Positions 47,761-61,130 are shown, numbered from the stretch's first letter. The stretch: DNA of 64,000 nucleotides from Diphasiastrum complanatum (GCA_029204225.1 CM055094.1:19474702-19538701), one strand, 5' to 3'. Numbers and translations: made by a program. Notes: generated by a model not told the origin, from the sequence alone.

Positions 47761-48865
47761 AATCATATGCACATAAATCTAACCTGAACCAAAAGGAATC
47801 ATATACAAGATCAGTTGAATCATCATGCAATAATCAATCCAAATATCTCACAAATCAAGCAAAATTGAACACAATCTTGACTAGAATTGCATTCACTTGA
47901 TGAGCACTTGTCAAAAACTTTGGGCTGACCCTAAAATTTAATTTATAAGATCTCAATAAGTCTAAAAACTAACTATTATAGTACCAAAGATAAGGATCTA
48001 CCTTCCTTTTGATTGATTGAAAACTACATCATAGACCTACGTGGTAGACCTATGTCCCTTTGTGTGAATATTTTTTGGATCCAAACATCTAGTGTGTGGC
48101 CATTAGGCTAGCGATAGCATGATATATTAATCTCAACATCAATTGGAGCGAGCTTCCGATCCACTTGAACACGAAACTGACAAGACTATTTGCTTCATGA
48201 TGTAAATGTGAATCCAACTTATCAACAATGTGATTCCCTAGTGCACAATGTATCACTATCATCATGCGGCAGAATGTGATTCACTTTTGTGCATATGTTC
48301 CATAGAGATGTGAGACACTTTACCGCAAATAGGCTTGAAAAAATTGGAAGGTAATTTGGTTGTACAAGAAGCAAGCGTTAAAGATTGTGCTCTCTTTCTC
48401 TTACGTTAAATGGCGCAAAAAGGCTACTAGAATGTCGAACCAATAATATCACAAGCTACATCCAAATGTGCTAAGATAACATGAAAGTGCAGCACAATTT
48501 GCTTATAATAGGCTACTTGCAAATGATCATAATCATGGTGAGCTGCAAACTCGATCTTTGCCATTACAAATTGGCCTACACTTGGTATAAATAGCATAAT
48601 TTCCACCAAAAAGAAACTTTTAGAGGAAGTTGACTTGTAGAAAAACTAGAATTTCAACCTCATAAAACTCTTTAAGAATCTAGGTCCTTAATTTTCTCAT
48701 TTGGTGTAGCTATGTATGTAAGCAAACATTGCTAGAACATTACAAAAAGTCACAATATCACGCTTTACTACCATGTATGCTTTTTAGGAAATGAAAACAA
48801 ACTCTGATGGGAGAAGATTTGATGCTGGCACTTCCTTCTTCAGACATGGAAATGGAATTCAGAAG
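47760..48865. other. Copia leader, spacer and short-ORF segment
   Basis: Includes a partial duplication of the leader (47745-47805) and the KIEFAAHHDYDH frame (48609-48427, minus). The 65-codon frame is broken here by a deletion of about 12 bp near 48770. Confidence 0.45.
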
Positions 48866-49199
48866 CTTTGAAAAGCTATAGCTTCAAAGGATCGATTTTC
48901 CATCTTTTAGTGGCGATCTATCATTCGCTACGACCATGCTTGATTACTCCTTTGCATCCTTGGACACCATCTACATACATCCACCATGGATCCAGAGTGC
49001 CATCATCATCCATTTTGAAAAACCCTAAGCTGCCGAGATCTGCTACATTACACAAAAATCGTCACATCTAGCACGAGCGAAATGCTGAGGGGTAGAGCTA
49101 CTGGAGCTTGTCAAAACCACACATTCAACACCGATTTGTGTTGAAAGCTCTCTACTAGTACGTTATCGTGAAGAAACATCATCGTTTCCACATCCTATC

Positions 49200-49687
49200 A
49201 GAGCGACATTGCTCCAAATTTTTCCACAAATTTCTAGTCTTCATACACTGCCGAGCAATACTCTACATACACTGCTCATAGAGCCGAGCCCCCATACTCT
49301 GCAATCACCGTGGACCGAGCCAAGCGTCCATACTATGCATTCACTATGGACCAAGCTGAGCGTACATACTCTGCATACAAAGTTGACTGAGCCGAGTCCA
49401 TCAAAAGTCGACCTATCCGAAGCCCTCCACAGTCGATCGAGCTGACACTCCACTTGTAAATAGAATTTAAAAACCATACTATGGTATTTATAGATAAGTT
49501 TGACCAGATAGTCTCTATTTATGGGGAGACTAATGTACTCCCATCATCGATGGTTTGCTCGGCGGAAGTTATGGAAAAACTACATGACTCTAAGTATGAG
49601 CTTTTTCTTCTTGTTTGTAAATCTCGTATGCATTGTGATGTGAATGATGATGTGAATGTGTTAACATGCTTTAACACCAAAAATTAG
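49200..49687 (+). pseudogene. Minisatellite-protease chimera, copy 3
   Basis: Minisatellite units about 49290-49385 and the junction at about 49460 to the protease fragment 49481-49687 (VFIDKFDQIVSIYGETNVLP). A direct copy of 30832-31424 without its private duplication. Confidence 0.6.
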
Positions 49688-49689
49688 CA

Positions 49690-50150
49690 TCAAGAACAGC
49701 TTCTAATGCAAGATTTAAAAGAAGAGTTCCATGATGTTTTTCCTAAATAGGTAAGTTTTTCTGAGGTACATACTTCTAATTATATTGCAATCTGTTTTAA
49801 GCACATAATCAAATTTTTCCGAAATGAAATCTTTGAAATGTTTCAGAAAAGAGCAAGAACATAAAGATAGATTTTCAATTTCAAAATTGCAGAAGACATC
49901 AAACAGAAAGTACCATTTACTTTTGATGTTAGGTCAGTATGACCAAGCAAACACAATATGATGGAAGGACTTGTGTATATAAGGCTAAAGATCTGTAATA
50001 AAATACAAGTGTAAAAGTGTCTCACATGAATGGTCTCAAACATTCTATTACAGTAGCATAAATGTAAGAATATCTTTGCCTTGTCCTTGTGCGTGCTGAG
50101 TTGTAGTCGATCCACCATATTTCTAGTGAGAGTTCTTCTATGCAGATACA
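49690..50150 (-). pseudogene. Module G, truncated copy 4
   Basis: Keeps the VDRLQLSTHKDKAKIF frame (50151-49843) but lacks the 95-codon frame. About 1.08 kb present at 31880-32960 is missing, with the junction at about 50147. Confidence 0.4.
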
Positions 50151-50588
50151 ATATTTCAAGAAATATAAATGCAATTGTTTTCTAAAATAAAAGAGAATTT
50201 ATTACTCCCAAAATTCATCGAGATCATTTACATTTTTGTTTTTTTGAAGGAGCCATTGCAGTGTCAATTGGCACCTCTTCCACAATTTCCTTGACAGTTG
50301 TAACCACATTATAGTCCTGAACTAGGACATTAGCAAACTCCCCTTTATCACCCACTTTTCCACTAGTAGGAGGTTGGGGTTCTTTTTGAAAAGAATACAG
50401 CAAAATAAACCCATTTCATTCTAGAAATGATGGAGAAAGCACCTATTTAAAATCCAAACAAGATCTAGAAGCTAGATTACTAATCAATGCATTGATTCCT
50501 AGTTTATCTTGACTTGAACTCCATGAATTATCTCCAAAACTATTTACAGATGTGGATGTACGGCTTGCTGCTGCCTGCGTACTATACC

Positions 50589-51058
50589 TGCAACTCCAAT
50601 CTCATTCAATTATCATAAAAAATCATAAGCCAATAGCATTCATCAGTCAAATCATAGACTCAAACTAGTCAAGAAGGAAAATCTCAATTTTGCTCATAAT
50701 TGGATGGAAATCCCATCACATATTTATACATGTAGAGCTCAAATTTGAGCATATTACGACTTCTATGTAATCATCACAACCTAACCCTAACATCCAACCT
50801 AAGTTGATCCACCCTATCTAGGGTCGATACCTCGAGATCCAAAAACAATGCAAAAACTGCTATTTTAAGCTCCTACTTTTTTTCTACCCTATCTATGCAC
50901 TCTTTGGACACATTCCAAAGGTACCATTCCAAAGCTAGGTTAATAATTTGACTTAGAATAAGGTATCCTATGCTTTTGGCATGTGTGACATCCCACATCA
51001 TGGCCTCAAAGTCATTTACAAGTGGAATTTATGCAAACTAGCTTGTGTAAATTTAACA
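50589..51058 (-). repeat. Candidate LTR of copia derivative, copy 3
   Basis: Same ends as the other two; about 470 bp. A small internal deletion removes part of the GATCCAGTTGATCC region near 50800. Confidence 0.45.
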
Positions 51059-52080
51059 CTCCTCCTCACAACTAGTTTGAAGATAACATAGAATTGCTAT
51101 CAACCCTAGGGCTGACCTTAACTTCACAAATGCAGCTCTTTGAAGTGGTTTAGTGACAACACATTCACTACTTGCCACATGCTCCAAAGATATCTCCTTA
51201 GATTGCACCTTCTCTGACACAAAATGATGAGAGATCTCGATATGTTTTGGTATTGCATGGAAGATTGGGTTGGTTGCAAGGTGTTGGACTGAAATGTTGT
51301 CATTGTAGAGAGTTGGAACACCATATAAACTTTGCTAAGGATCTTGGAAGTCATGAGGCAAGCTCCACCTTGCACATGATCTCCATGGATTTTGAGTTGA
51401 TGTGGCCAAGTCTTTTGTGAGGTAGAATATGGTTGGATAGCTTGGTCTCCTTGGCTAGCATCACAATATTAGCATCCACATAGGCATCTAGTTTGAACAA
51501 TCTTCCAAACCTTATGCCTTTAGCAATGATCTTGCCATCCTTCTCGATGTTACATGTATTTGTGGCGAACTCCACAATCAAACCATTGTCAAGCAATTGT
51601 CCTACACTGAGCAAGTTCTTAGTGATACTAGAAATGTAAAGTACTCCATCAATCTTGATTTTCCTTGAAAATCCCAAGCATAAAGGTATGGATCCTATTC
51701 CTTCTATCTTACAAGCATAATTATTTGCTGTAAAAATTGACCTGATAGGTCCTTCTTATGCTTGAAGAAGAGAAACTTGGCATCATGACGAAATCTTAAT
51801 GAGAGCTCTCCTCTTCCTCTTGACCAAGATTTGCTGGACTTTGAGTTTGCTTCTTCTTGAATAGATGCAAAATAGAAATGATTAAAAGACTAGATATCCC
51901 ACTACCTAGGTACTTGAGAAAGCTCAAAACTTGACCTCTCAATAAGATCCTACCCGATCTTAAGCCAAATCATATCTATTAATGTTAACAAGAATGGAAA
52001 CTAGCTTGAATTTGCATAAAAATTGGATGTAGAACTGCCTCCTCCTTGATCTCGACTTCACAAGGATATAGGATTCACCT
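51059..52080 (-). mobile_element. Internally deleted copia derivative, copy 3
   Basis: Frames 51677-51351 (KIKIDGVLYISSITKNLLSV to LPHKRLGHINSKS) and 51375-51124 (RNase H tail). A further deletion near 51750 removes the protease active site DSGASSH. Part of the SSECVADIL region is deleted too. Confidence 0.75.
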
Positions 52081-54080
52081 AACCTGAACCAAAAGGAATC
52101 ATATGCACATAAATATGCCTCTTCAAATAATTCCTACAAGATCAGTTGAATCATCAAGCAATAATCAATCCAAACTATGTCACGAATCAAGCAAAATTGA
52201 ACACAATCTTGACTAGAATTGCATTCACTTGATGAGAAATTGGCAAGAACTTTGGGCTGACCCTTAAATTTAATTTCTAAGATCTCAGTAAGTCTAAGAA
52301 CTAACTATTACAGTACCAAAGATAAGGATCTAGCTTCCTTTTGATAGATTGAAAACTACGTGGCAGACCTACGTGGTAGACCTATGTCCCTTTGTGTGAA
52401 TATTTTCTGGATACAAACATCTAGTGTGTGGCTATTAGGCTAGGGATAGCATGATATATTAATCTCAACATCCATTGGAGTGAGCTTCCGATCCACTTGA
52501 ACACGAAACTTACAAGACTATTTGCTTCATGATGTAAATGTAAATCCAACTTATCAACAATGTGATTCCCTAGTGCACAATGTATCACTATCATCACGTG
52601 GCAGAAAGTGATTCACTTTTGTGCATATGTTGATGTGAGACACTTTACCACAAATAGGCTTGAAAAAATTGGAAGGTAATTTGGTTGTACAAGAAGCAAG
52701 CGTTAAAAAATGAAGGGGCCTAGACAAATTTTTTCAAGGCTATATCCTTGGAGGTGGCCAATAATCAACTCCAAGCATCTGCAATGAACTACAACAACAC
52801 TTGGCTTAACACACAAGCTTCAAACTTTCAAGACTTATTCAGTAACTACAAAGAACATGTTTAAGCTTAAAGACAAGTGGATGCAAAAACATCAGTATGT
52901 CTTGAAAACTTCCATACATGTGTATACATTGTTAATTTTAGAGCTCTAGGACTATGGCACCTGCAAAGGGGGGTAGCATTATGGTGCATTTAAGAGTAAA
53001 GGATCAAGCAAATACTTATAAAACTGGTATATGGCAAGTTAGACACAATGATAAATTCATGAGAATAAGTTAGTGAAGCTCAAAAAGTCATTTGGAGTGA
53101 GTTCTTGCCGAGTCCCAATTTGTTACCTTGCTATTTGTGAACTTGCCTTAATATTACGAATGACAACCACGAAGCTATCATAGTTTCAATCGACATCGAT
53201 ATAATTAAACAACAAAAATCATCACATACATGCAAACAAGATGGCAAACACTCATCAATTTTTCTGTGCATGATTCGAGCCGGATTGTCTTCATGCCCAA
53301 ATTCCTAGAAATTGGAGATACCGGAACAACAGATTTACATTTTTCTAGAACCTATTGCATCATTATTTGATTGTGCTCTCTTTCTCTTACCTTAAATGGT
53401 GCAAAAAAGCTACTAGAATATCGAACCAATAATATCACAAGCTACATTCAAATGTCCTAAGATAACACGAAAGTGCAGCACAATTTGCTTATAATAGGCT
53501 ACTTGCAAATGATCATAATCATGGTGAGCTGTGAACTCGATCTTTCCCATTATAAAGTAGCCTACACTTGGTATAAATAGCATCATTTCCACCAAAAAGA
53601 AACTCTCAGAGGAAGCTGATTTGTAGAAAAACTAGAACTTCAACCTCATAAAACTCTTTAAGAATCCAGGTCCTTAATTTTCTCATTTGGTGTAGCTATG
53701 TATGTAAGCAAATGTTGCAGAACATTACAAAAATTCACAATATCACACTTTACGGCCATGCTGCCATGCATGCTTTTTAGGAAATAAAAACAAACTCTGA
53801 TGGAAGCAGATTTGATGCTGGCACTTCCTTCTTCAAGCATGGAAATGGAATTCAGAAGCTTTGAAAAGCTATAGCTTCAAAGGATAGATTTTCCATCTTT
53901 TAGTGGCGATCTATCATTCGCTACGACCGTTCTTGATTACTCCTTCGCATCCTTTTACACCATCTACATACATCCGCCACGGATCCAGAGTGCCATCATC
54001 ATCCATTTTCAAAAACCCTAAGCTGCAGAGATATGCTACATTACACAAGAATCGTCACATCTAGCACGAGAATGCTGAGG
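52081..54080. other. Non-coding duplicated DNA with short ORFs
   Basis: Inverted copy of 15490-17430. It includes an interspersed-repeat relative (53010-53150), the KIEFTAHHDYDH frame (53595-53413) and a 60-codon version of the LEEGSASIKS frame (53840-53658). No recognised gene. Confidence 0.45.
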
Positions 54081-54084
54081 GGTA

Positions 54085-54400
54085 GTGCTACTGGAGCTTG
54101 TCAAAACCACACATTCAACACCGATTTGGGTTGAAAGCTCTCTACTAGTACTTTATCGCGAAGAAAGATCATCGTTTCCACATCCTATCAGAGCGACATT
54201 GCTACAAAATTTTCCACGAATTTCTATTGTCCATACACTGCCGAGCAATACTCTACATACACTGCTCGTAGAGTCGCGCTCCCATATTCTGCAATCACCG
54301 TGGACCGAGCTGAGGGTACATACTCTGCATTCGCAGTGGAATGAGCTGAGCATCCATACTCTACATAAAAAGTTGACTGAGCCGAGTCCATCAAAAGTCG
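54085..54400. repeat. Module B leader with minisatellite
   Basis: Diverged 39-bp units at about 54270-54370; the inverted partner of 15190-15310. Confidence 0.55.
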
Positions 54401-54489
54401 ACCGATCCGAAGCCCTCCATAGTCGATCGAGCCGAGACTCCACTTGTCTGTTATCAGAGCCAAACCTTCAACAAAGTCATCAGCCGAGT

Positions 54490-55640
54490 CCAGAACATGT
54501 CTGCCACAACATCTTCCAGTTCTGATGACCCAACTCAAGACATAATTGACATCACCATGGAAAGCCTCAATATCTCTGAGATGAACACTTGGTACCAGGA
54601 GGCACACTAGTTTCTGAGCCACATAGAGTTCCAACTTCCTCTTTTCAGTGGCTATCAGAGCCCATTTCTATTGCATATTGCTTATAACCACACCGACAGA
54701 TTTTCCAGTTCATATTACCTCCTAGCCAAAATTTTGTTTATATTATCCCTATTTCTGGAGCTAACCTCAATACATTTGGCTTCCCTAGGAGACCAAACAC
54801 AGTCAACAGGACCCTCAAAAAGATTGAATCCACAGCATACTTCAAATACATAGACCCCTCAGTGGACAAATGGAAAAAAAAAGATGGTTATCGAATCGAG
54901 GTCATAAATGATAAGCCCTTAGCTGCTCCATGCGCCTATCTAATGAAATATACATAGCGCTACAGGTCCAAGATCATTCGTATCCCATGAACTATTCCAC
55001 ATGATGGTTGATTCTAGACTATATGATCAGAACCTTTATGACTGGGCCCAGTTTGCTTCCAACTGCCTCCATGACTATATCAAGAACATGCAAACCTCCA
55101 GTTATTGGGCTATCTTCTGATAGATGTCACTGTAGCAGTTGAGCCACCGACCTCGAGTTCGAGACCACTTGATGCTAGTAGATAAAAGCTTGGGAGACTC
55201 CCTCAGAACCAGCCAAGAATACCAACTCTACTTCCAGGCCTATTGCAACAGATTCCACGCAAGCGGCTTCTCAAAAGAGAAAGAGTTCCTTCTTTCCACA
55301 AGGGCCAACTGCAAAGCACCAAATGGTCGGCCTACTGAAGCTTACATCGAGAAAGACACCCATGTCCTCTATGTCACAAACGAAGGATCATTCTGCTGAA
55401 GAGTCTTTTGCTCAACATGAAGACACCACCACACTGGTCCAACCACCACCAACACAACAGTCCAAGCAAAGGACCAAGATACGAGCAAAGCATCAAGCTT
55501 CATTAGATGAAACAGACTCAGATGATATGGAGCTTGACCTCACTAGTAGCATATGTAGTTAACTGGAAGTTGGATAGCTGCAACGCATGGGGTCCATACT
55601 TCAAGATTCTATTTTCTACCATTAACTAACATAACTTCTC
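54490..55640 (+). pseudogene. Module B, copy 6
   Basis: Stop TAG at 54608-54610. C-terminal frames 55139-55399 (RTSQEYQLYFQAYCNRFHAS, SGFSKEKEFLLSTRANCKAP, YIEKDTHVLYV) and 55323-55562 (HSAEESFAQHEDTTTLVQPP to SDDMELDLTSS). It has the HEDTTTLVQPPP segment and lacks FEEFHGPKG, like 13943. The VTYVVNWKL tail is out of frame. Confidence 0.5.
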
Positions 55641-55699
55641 ATGTAAATGCAAATCGTATTGCACATCAAAGTTTTCTTTCCATCTACTCAAAGTGTTCA

Positions 55700-56400
55700 C
55701 ATCAAAGAAAAACAGTCTTATCAATAAAAGAAACTTTGAATATTTTGGATCACAATGAGCGCCAACGTGAATCTTGAAATTCAAAAAATACGGAGTGTGT
55801 TGGATCAAATGGAGCGGCAAGGTTATTTCAAAGTTTTGCAATTCAAAAATTTGTAATTTCAACACACATATATTGAGAAAATATTTTGCTTATTTTGCTC
55901 ATAACTGCAAAGCTTTGATTTTGCATATAAAGCAAGAAACTTGGAGTGTGATGGATCAAAAAGAGCGCGAAGGTCATTTCAAACTTTTCCAATTAATTTT
56001 TTTTTATAATTAAGACAAGTTTTAATAGCTTACAAGATATATAACAAGTTGGTTTTCTACTAGATTAATCTATCGATTATAAAGATGTCTGAATATCATC
56101 TCCATATTGATCTTTCCACTAAATATGCTCCATTGTCTAGAAAAAATCTGAAAGGATCCACCTTACCAGCTCCCCAAAGGACGAAATACAGGAAACAAGT
56201 TTCAAATAGGTTTTAAAGAAGATCATGAAATTCTATTTTGGATTTTTAGTAAAACAAAACATCCAGAGATAATTAAGAATGATATGAGCGACACACCACT
56301 CAATGTTCCTAGAATAGGTGATTTTAAGGTGGAATGGCATTTGGTTCACACAGAAGAGCTACCAGGAGTGAAAATCCAAAACTTAACGAAATGTTTTAAC
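55700..56400 (+). pseudogene. Linker plus internally deleted module C
   Basis: Linker 55700-56020, then the first part of module C (MSEYHLHIDLSTKYAPLSRK region from 56085) joined at about 56200 to the C-terminal segment. About 1.4 kb of the gene is absent relative to 37.37-38.75 kb. Junction shared with 13208-13500. Confidence 0.55.
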
Positions 56401-56479
56401 TGATCAAACAACATTTACATACCTAAAACCAATAAAACCCAAGCCGTACACTCGTCGATCCAACAACGGATCAGATCTA

Positions 56480-56890
56480 TGGCGCGTAATACAACCGTCC
56501 ACACGTGTGAGATCACACGTACTACAATTCGTCAATCTGCGATTCGGCCACGTGCCCACACGTGCGAGCGAACACGTGCCAGAACACACGTCATCAAACC
56601 ATTCGACCACATGGCCACATGTGCAAGTTTCACACATGCGGATACAAAAGTGTGGTCCCACACGTCAGGTACTAATTGGGCCACGTGACCACACGTGCGA
56701 GCCGATACGTGCAAGAACACATGTCGCTGATCCATTCGGCCACGTGTCCCCACGTGGGATCCCACACGTGTTGATCCAGACGTGCAGTTTCATACATGCA
56801 TATACAAACGTGTGGTTCCACATGTCAGCTACTGACTGGGCCACGTGTCGTTGGGATTCACACGTGCCAACTTTTTTCTCCTATATAAGT
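56480..56890 (+). promoter_or_regulatory. G-box-dense promoter block with intact TATA
   Basis: About eleven CACGTG sites and a TATATAA box at 56882-56888 with transcription expected near 56910-56920. The downstream DNA is the repeat array and then the RT relic at 57451. Confidence 0.6.
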
Positions 56891-56939
56891 CCATTCCCGA
56901 GGATTGTGCAATGGCCGGTGATTCCTGGGATTTCAGAAA

Positions 56940-57380
56940 GCTCAACATACGATGAGTTGAGGCTACAACTACAACCACATAGTCCTACCATAGGCTTGTG
57001 TGGTTTACCGTATGGCCTACCATAGACTTGTGTAGCAGGCCACATAGTCCTGCGATTGACCAAGGCTGTTATAGGTGCCCACGTGTCAAGTCACGTACGG
57101 CTGCCATGTGGCAAATCATGCAGGCTTGGGGCTAGCCACGTGGCAAGCCACATAGGCCCATCATAGGCTGGCAAGCCAACCAGGCTCTGCCTACGTGGTC
57201 TGCTATTTGCGAAGCCTATCGCACACTACCACATGGCAAGCCACGTAGGTCTACCACATGGCAAATCATGCAGGCTTGAGGGTTGCCATCTGGCAAGCCA
57301 TGTAGGCCTACCATAACCTTGTATGTCAAGTCAACTGGGCCCTGTGCCACGTAGGCTTGAGTGGACCTAGAGATCTATAT
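56940..57380. repeat. Degenerate GGCTTGCCACATGG-type array
   Basis: Inverted partner of 12150-12600; about 440 bp of leader between the TATA box and the RT frame. Confidence 0.7.
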
Positions 57381-57450
57381 ATATATATAGGTGGGCTCAA
57401 ATCTCTTGCCATAAAAACCACCCAAGAAGATAAACTTTTTCAAACCCTAA

Positions 57451-58369
57451 ATGTGCCCTAAAAGACACAAAAAACAGCAAGTATCAAATCTAAAAAATCA
57501 GCACCAAAATGTGTCGAAACCACACATTAGACGGATGCAGGAACTCTCCCTCCTACAAGCCTTGTGTGCTGAAAATTTCAGTCTGAAATTGCATTACAAA
57601 CTCAAAAAACCAGCAAGCAAAGAATTAGGTTATCCCCAAAAAAGCAATAATTCCTTTGAACGGGATTGACGATTTGAAAACTATTATAACTAAAATGATT
57701 TGTTCGGCATTTAAAATTGCCAAAATCAAATTGCTCAAATACAAACGAATATTTGGAACCAATGATTTTAAATGGGCTTCGAAAAATACAGGTTCATATG
57801 AATGGAGTACTATAGACCGAAAGAATACTTTATGCATTTGGAGTTCCTATTTGATAGACAATTGCATTATCAGACTTGGGGATCATACCTGACGACAGGT
57901 CGGGAGAATACCAATGGGTTTTTCATATTCACCAATGTCTTGTAATTGGTACCTTTCTTTTTTTGAAATGCAGTTTATTAAGAGGCTTGCAAGATTAGGG
58001 AAAATTAAATTTATCAACGACTTCAAATATTCCTTCAGGTACATTGACGATATATGCTTTATCAATAATCATACGGTTGGACGTTTCCTAGACAAGACTC
58101 AACCAAGAACACCTGACAATCCTTTTTGGATCTATCCCTTGGAATACCTTGAGATAGACAGAAAGGACAACACATGTAATTTGGTGAACTTTCTGAATAT
58201 TACAATTACCTTTAACCCAATAACTGGTTGTACACATCTGTCCAAATATGATAAAAGGGGAGACCTTCCTTTTCGCTTTTTGCAATATATACACCTTGCC
58301 TCATATAGACCCGTGTTTAACTCATATAATAGATCTGTGGTAACTTGGGGTAGCTTGATATGTATCTAG
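57451..58369 (+). pseudogene. Penelope-like-type reverse transcriptase, right copy
   Basis: Three frames: 57451-57669 (basic start MCPKRHKKQQVSN), 57656-57892 and 57914-58369. They are split by a 1-bp insertion near 57655 and a TGA at about 57890 (TGG in the left copy). The third frame holds MGFSYSPMSCNWYLSFFEMQ, the catalytic YIDD at 58040-58051 in FRYIDDICFINN, the DNPFWIYPLEYLEI segment and LVNFLNITITFNPITG, then YDKRGDLPFRFLQYIHLASY. The catalytic residues are intact here, whereas the left copy is mutated there but open in the first part. No GIY-YIG nuclease domain is evident, and the region after about 58340 is the interspersed repeat. Confidence 0.7.
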
Positions 58370-58600
58370 GCAACTAATAAAACAACAACACACCTCTGGA
58401 TGGCTTCACAAGCTTCTCTAACTCATTCTTATGATACTATCATTATGTCTAACTTTCCAAATACTAGATGGAAGAGTATTTGACAGATTCCTAATTCTTT
58501 ACTCTCCAAGTGTTGTTTGTAGCTCATTGTAGATGCTTTGAGAATAATGTTACTAGTTATATTAATTGGGGGGGGAGATTTTGGATTTTTTGCTCTTGAA
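58340..58600 (+). repeat. Interspersed repeat with short G-run
   Basis: Starts within the end of the RT frame; G-run at 58568-58575. Inverted partner of 10980-11240. Confidence 0.6.
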
Positions 58601-58808
58601 TAGGGATTTTGGAAGTTCCTTTATTGCATTCAGGTTTGCCATTACTTTTTCCCTATTTACTTTTTTGGGTTAAGGCAATTGAAAGCCTTAAAAAAAAAGC
58701 AATTTTTGTTGAGTACTTTGTAGACCTAGCAACCGTAACCTTTTAGAGGTGTATGCTATTTTTTTCCATTTGAAAAAGGCTTCTAATAATCACTTAAGGG
58801 TCACTTGA

Positions 58809-59762
58809 TTGGAAGTTGGCACAATGGCAATTCATAGTATGGATTATCAGCCGATTACCAAAAGGAGTGCAAATGGAATGTCCTCGATATTGAAAGATGC
58901 TATCCGAGTAGCTAAAGCCTACGACAGCACCGTGATTGCCTCACGGAAGAGTATGCACGGCCAATCAGCCCAAAAGCCTAAGAATGAAAAGCCAAAAAAT
59001 AATAAGATAAAAAATCTATTTTTTGATGAACTAGAAGCTACTGCTTGCCAACAAACTTGGGCATCATGCCAAACAGAGATCCGAGAGGGAAAATAAATCA
59101 TCAAGTTTCATGGCGATGGATTTACCGACAGGTAAATTGAAAGTCGATTTGTTAAATGGTTGTGAATTGAAAGTTTATTTGTTAAATGGTTGTGAATATA
59201 CTTGTAACTTCAGTACACTTTCTTTCAAGTCTAATCAATGGTTTCAAGTTAAAGGCAATATTCTAGGGAAAGACATAAGTATAATGTTTGATTTTAGAGA
59301 TACTCACGACTTTTTGAATGTGCGGCTTGTATAGAAGCTTTGGGTCCCCACCATGGCCAGTGATCAACATTATGTGGTCCTCTAGCCTCAGAGTCAGACA
59401 CAGAAGTTTGGGATGTGAAAGTCCCTGATTTGGAGGTTCGGATGCAAGATCATGTTGAGCGGCTCGACTTCCATGTTATGAATCTTGATAGAACTTATCT
59501 AATCTTAGGATATGAATGGGTTTTTGATAAATCAGATTTGTTGAAAATAGATTTTAAAAACCATACTATTGTATTTAAAGATAAGTTTGACCAGATAGTC
59601 TCTATTTATGGGGAGACTAATGTACTCCCATCACCGATGGTTTCCTCGGCGGAAGTTATGGAAAAACTACATAATTCTAAGTATGAGCTTTTTCATCTTG
59701 TTTTGAAATCTCGTATGCATTGTGATGTGAATGTGCTAACATGCTTTAAGACCAAAAATTAG
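58809..59762 (+). pseudogene. Ty3/gypsy protease segment, right copy
   Basis: Three frames: 58809-59096 (SSILKDAIRVAKAYDSTVIA), 59110-59334 and 59415-59762. The active-site region reads MFDFRDTHDFLN: the catalytic Asp is kept but the Gly is Arg and the next residue Asp. The third frame has VMNLDRTYLILGYEWVF. A 30-bp tandem duplication (59147-59206) repeats LLNGCELKV. No RT or integrase of the gypsy type follows. Confidence 0.7.
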
Positions 59763-59789
59763 CATCAAGAACAGCTTTTAATGCACGAT

Positions 59790-60690
59790 TTAAAACAAGA
59801 GTTCAATGATGTTTTTCCTAAATAGCTAAAATTTTTTGAGGTACATACTTCTAATTATATTGCAGTCCATTGTTAGCACATAATCAATTTTTTCTGAAAT
59901 GAACTCTTTGAAATGTTTTAGAAAAGAGCAAGAACATAAAGATAGATTTTCAATTTCGAAATTGCAGAAAACATCAAACAGAAAGTACCATTCAGTTTTG
60001 ATGTTAGGTAAGTATGACCAAGCAAACACAATATCATGGAAGAACTTGTGTATATAAGGCCAAAGATTGTAATAAAATACGAGTGTAAAAGTGTCTCACA
60101 TGAATGGTCTCAAACATTCTATTACAGTAGCGTAAATGTAAAAATATCTTTGCCTTGTCCTTGCGCGTGCTGAGTTGTAGTCAATCCACCGTATTCCTAG
60201 TGAGAGTTCTTCTATGCAGATCCTCGTGATCCTGCGAGCTAGTTAATACCTGTAAAAGTTCAGTCTTTTAGCCAGTAAGTCTTCTTTTGCACCACTGCCT
60301 TGGCCTTCCTTTCCTTTATATCATGTATACTTCTTTCTTTTTCCCATATTTTGTCCAGAGACCACCGAACTAGGGTTGTTTAGGTTGAAAGAACTAGGCC
60401 TTTCATTTGAGTTTTGGAAGAATTTATCTTGGACAGTGAAAAAATGTGGTCTTTTGAGGAGGCGTTCAATCTCTCTGATGTTTTCAGCATCTCCTAAGTT
60501 GGCAAAGAGATAAGCAAAAGGGTTTGCAGCAAGTCACTCATGTGCTGGCGTAAAAAGAGAAAAGTATGTGTGACTTGACAACATCTCTGGCGAGCTTGTG
60601 TAGCCAAAGAAAAAAGCCATTCATATAATTTTGGAAGGATGCACCAAGGAAGAATTTAATACGATTGTTCATCATGAAACACGATGATCC
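59790..60690 (-). pseudogene. Module G, copy 5
   Basis: Inverted partner of 9088-9960; the 95-codon frame is broken near 60505 by an indel. Confidence 0.35.
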
Positions 60691-60694
60691 CAAA

Positions 60695-61130
60695 AAAAAG
60701 AAATCACATGGAGACCCATTTTTTTTTTTTTATAAAAAAATACCCATATTTAAAATGCTTCAAATAAAGATATTGTATTGCTAAAAAAAATGTTGTATTT
60801 TGCTTGATAATTAATCAAGCTACTAAAATTTTGTTAATAGATTTGTATTAATAATTGCACATTAGCTTATATGAAATAATAATACTATTCAAAATAAAAT
60901 CATTGGACACAACCATTAGAATAACTAAAAAAAAACTTTTTGCTTATTAAAACAAAAGTTTTTATTTTTTTTAAAAAAATTTAAAAGTCTTTTAAATTAC
61001 AATTCTTGTATCAAGGAAAATATTTTTTAAATTATGACCTAACATAAACCAAAAGGAATCATATGCACATAAATATGCCTCTTCAAATCATTCCTACAAG
61101 ATCAGTTAAATCATCATGCAATAATCATCG
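60695..61130. other. AT-rich spacer and copia leader remnant
   Basis: Inverted partner of 8655-9085; same abrupt junction between the copia leader and AT-rich DNA. No gene. Confidence 0.5.
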
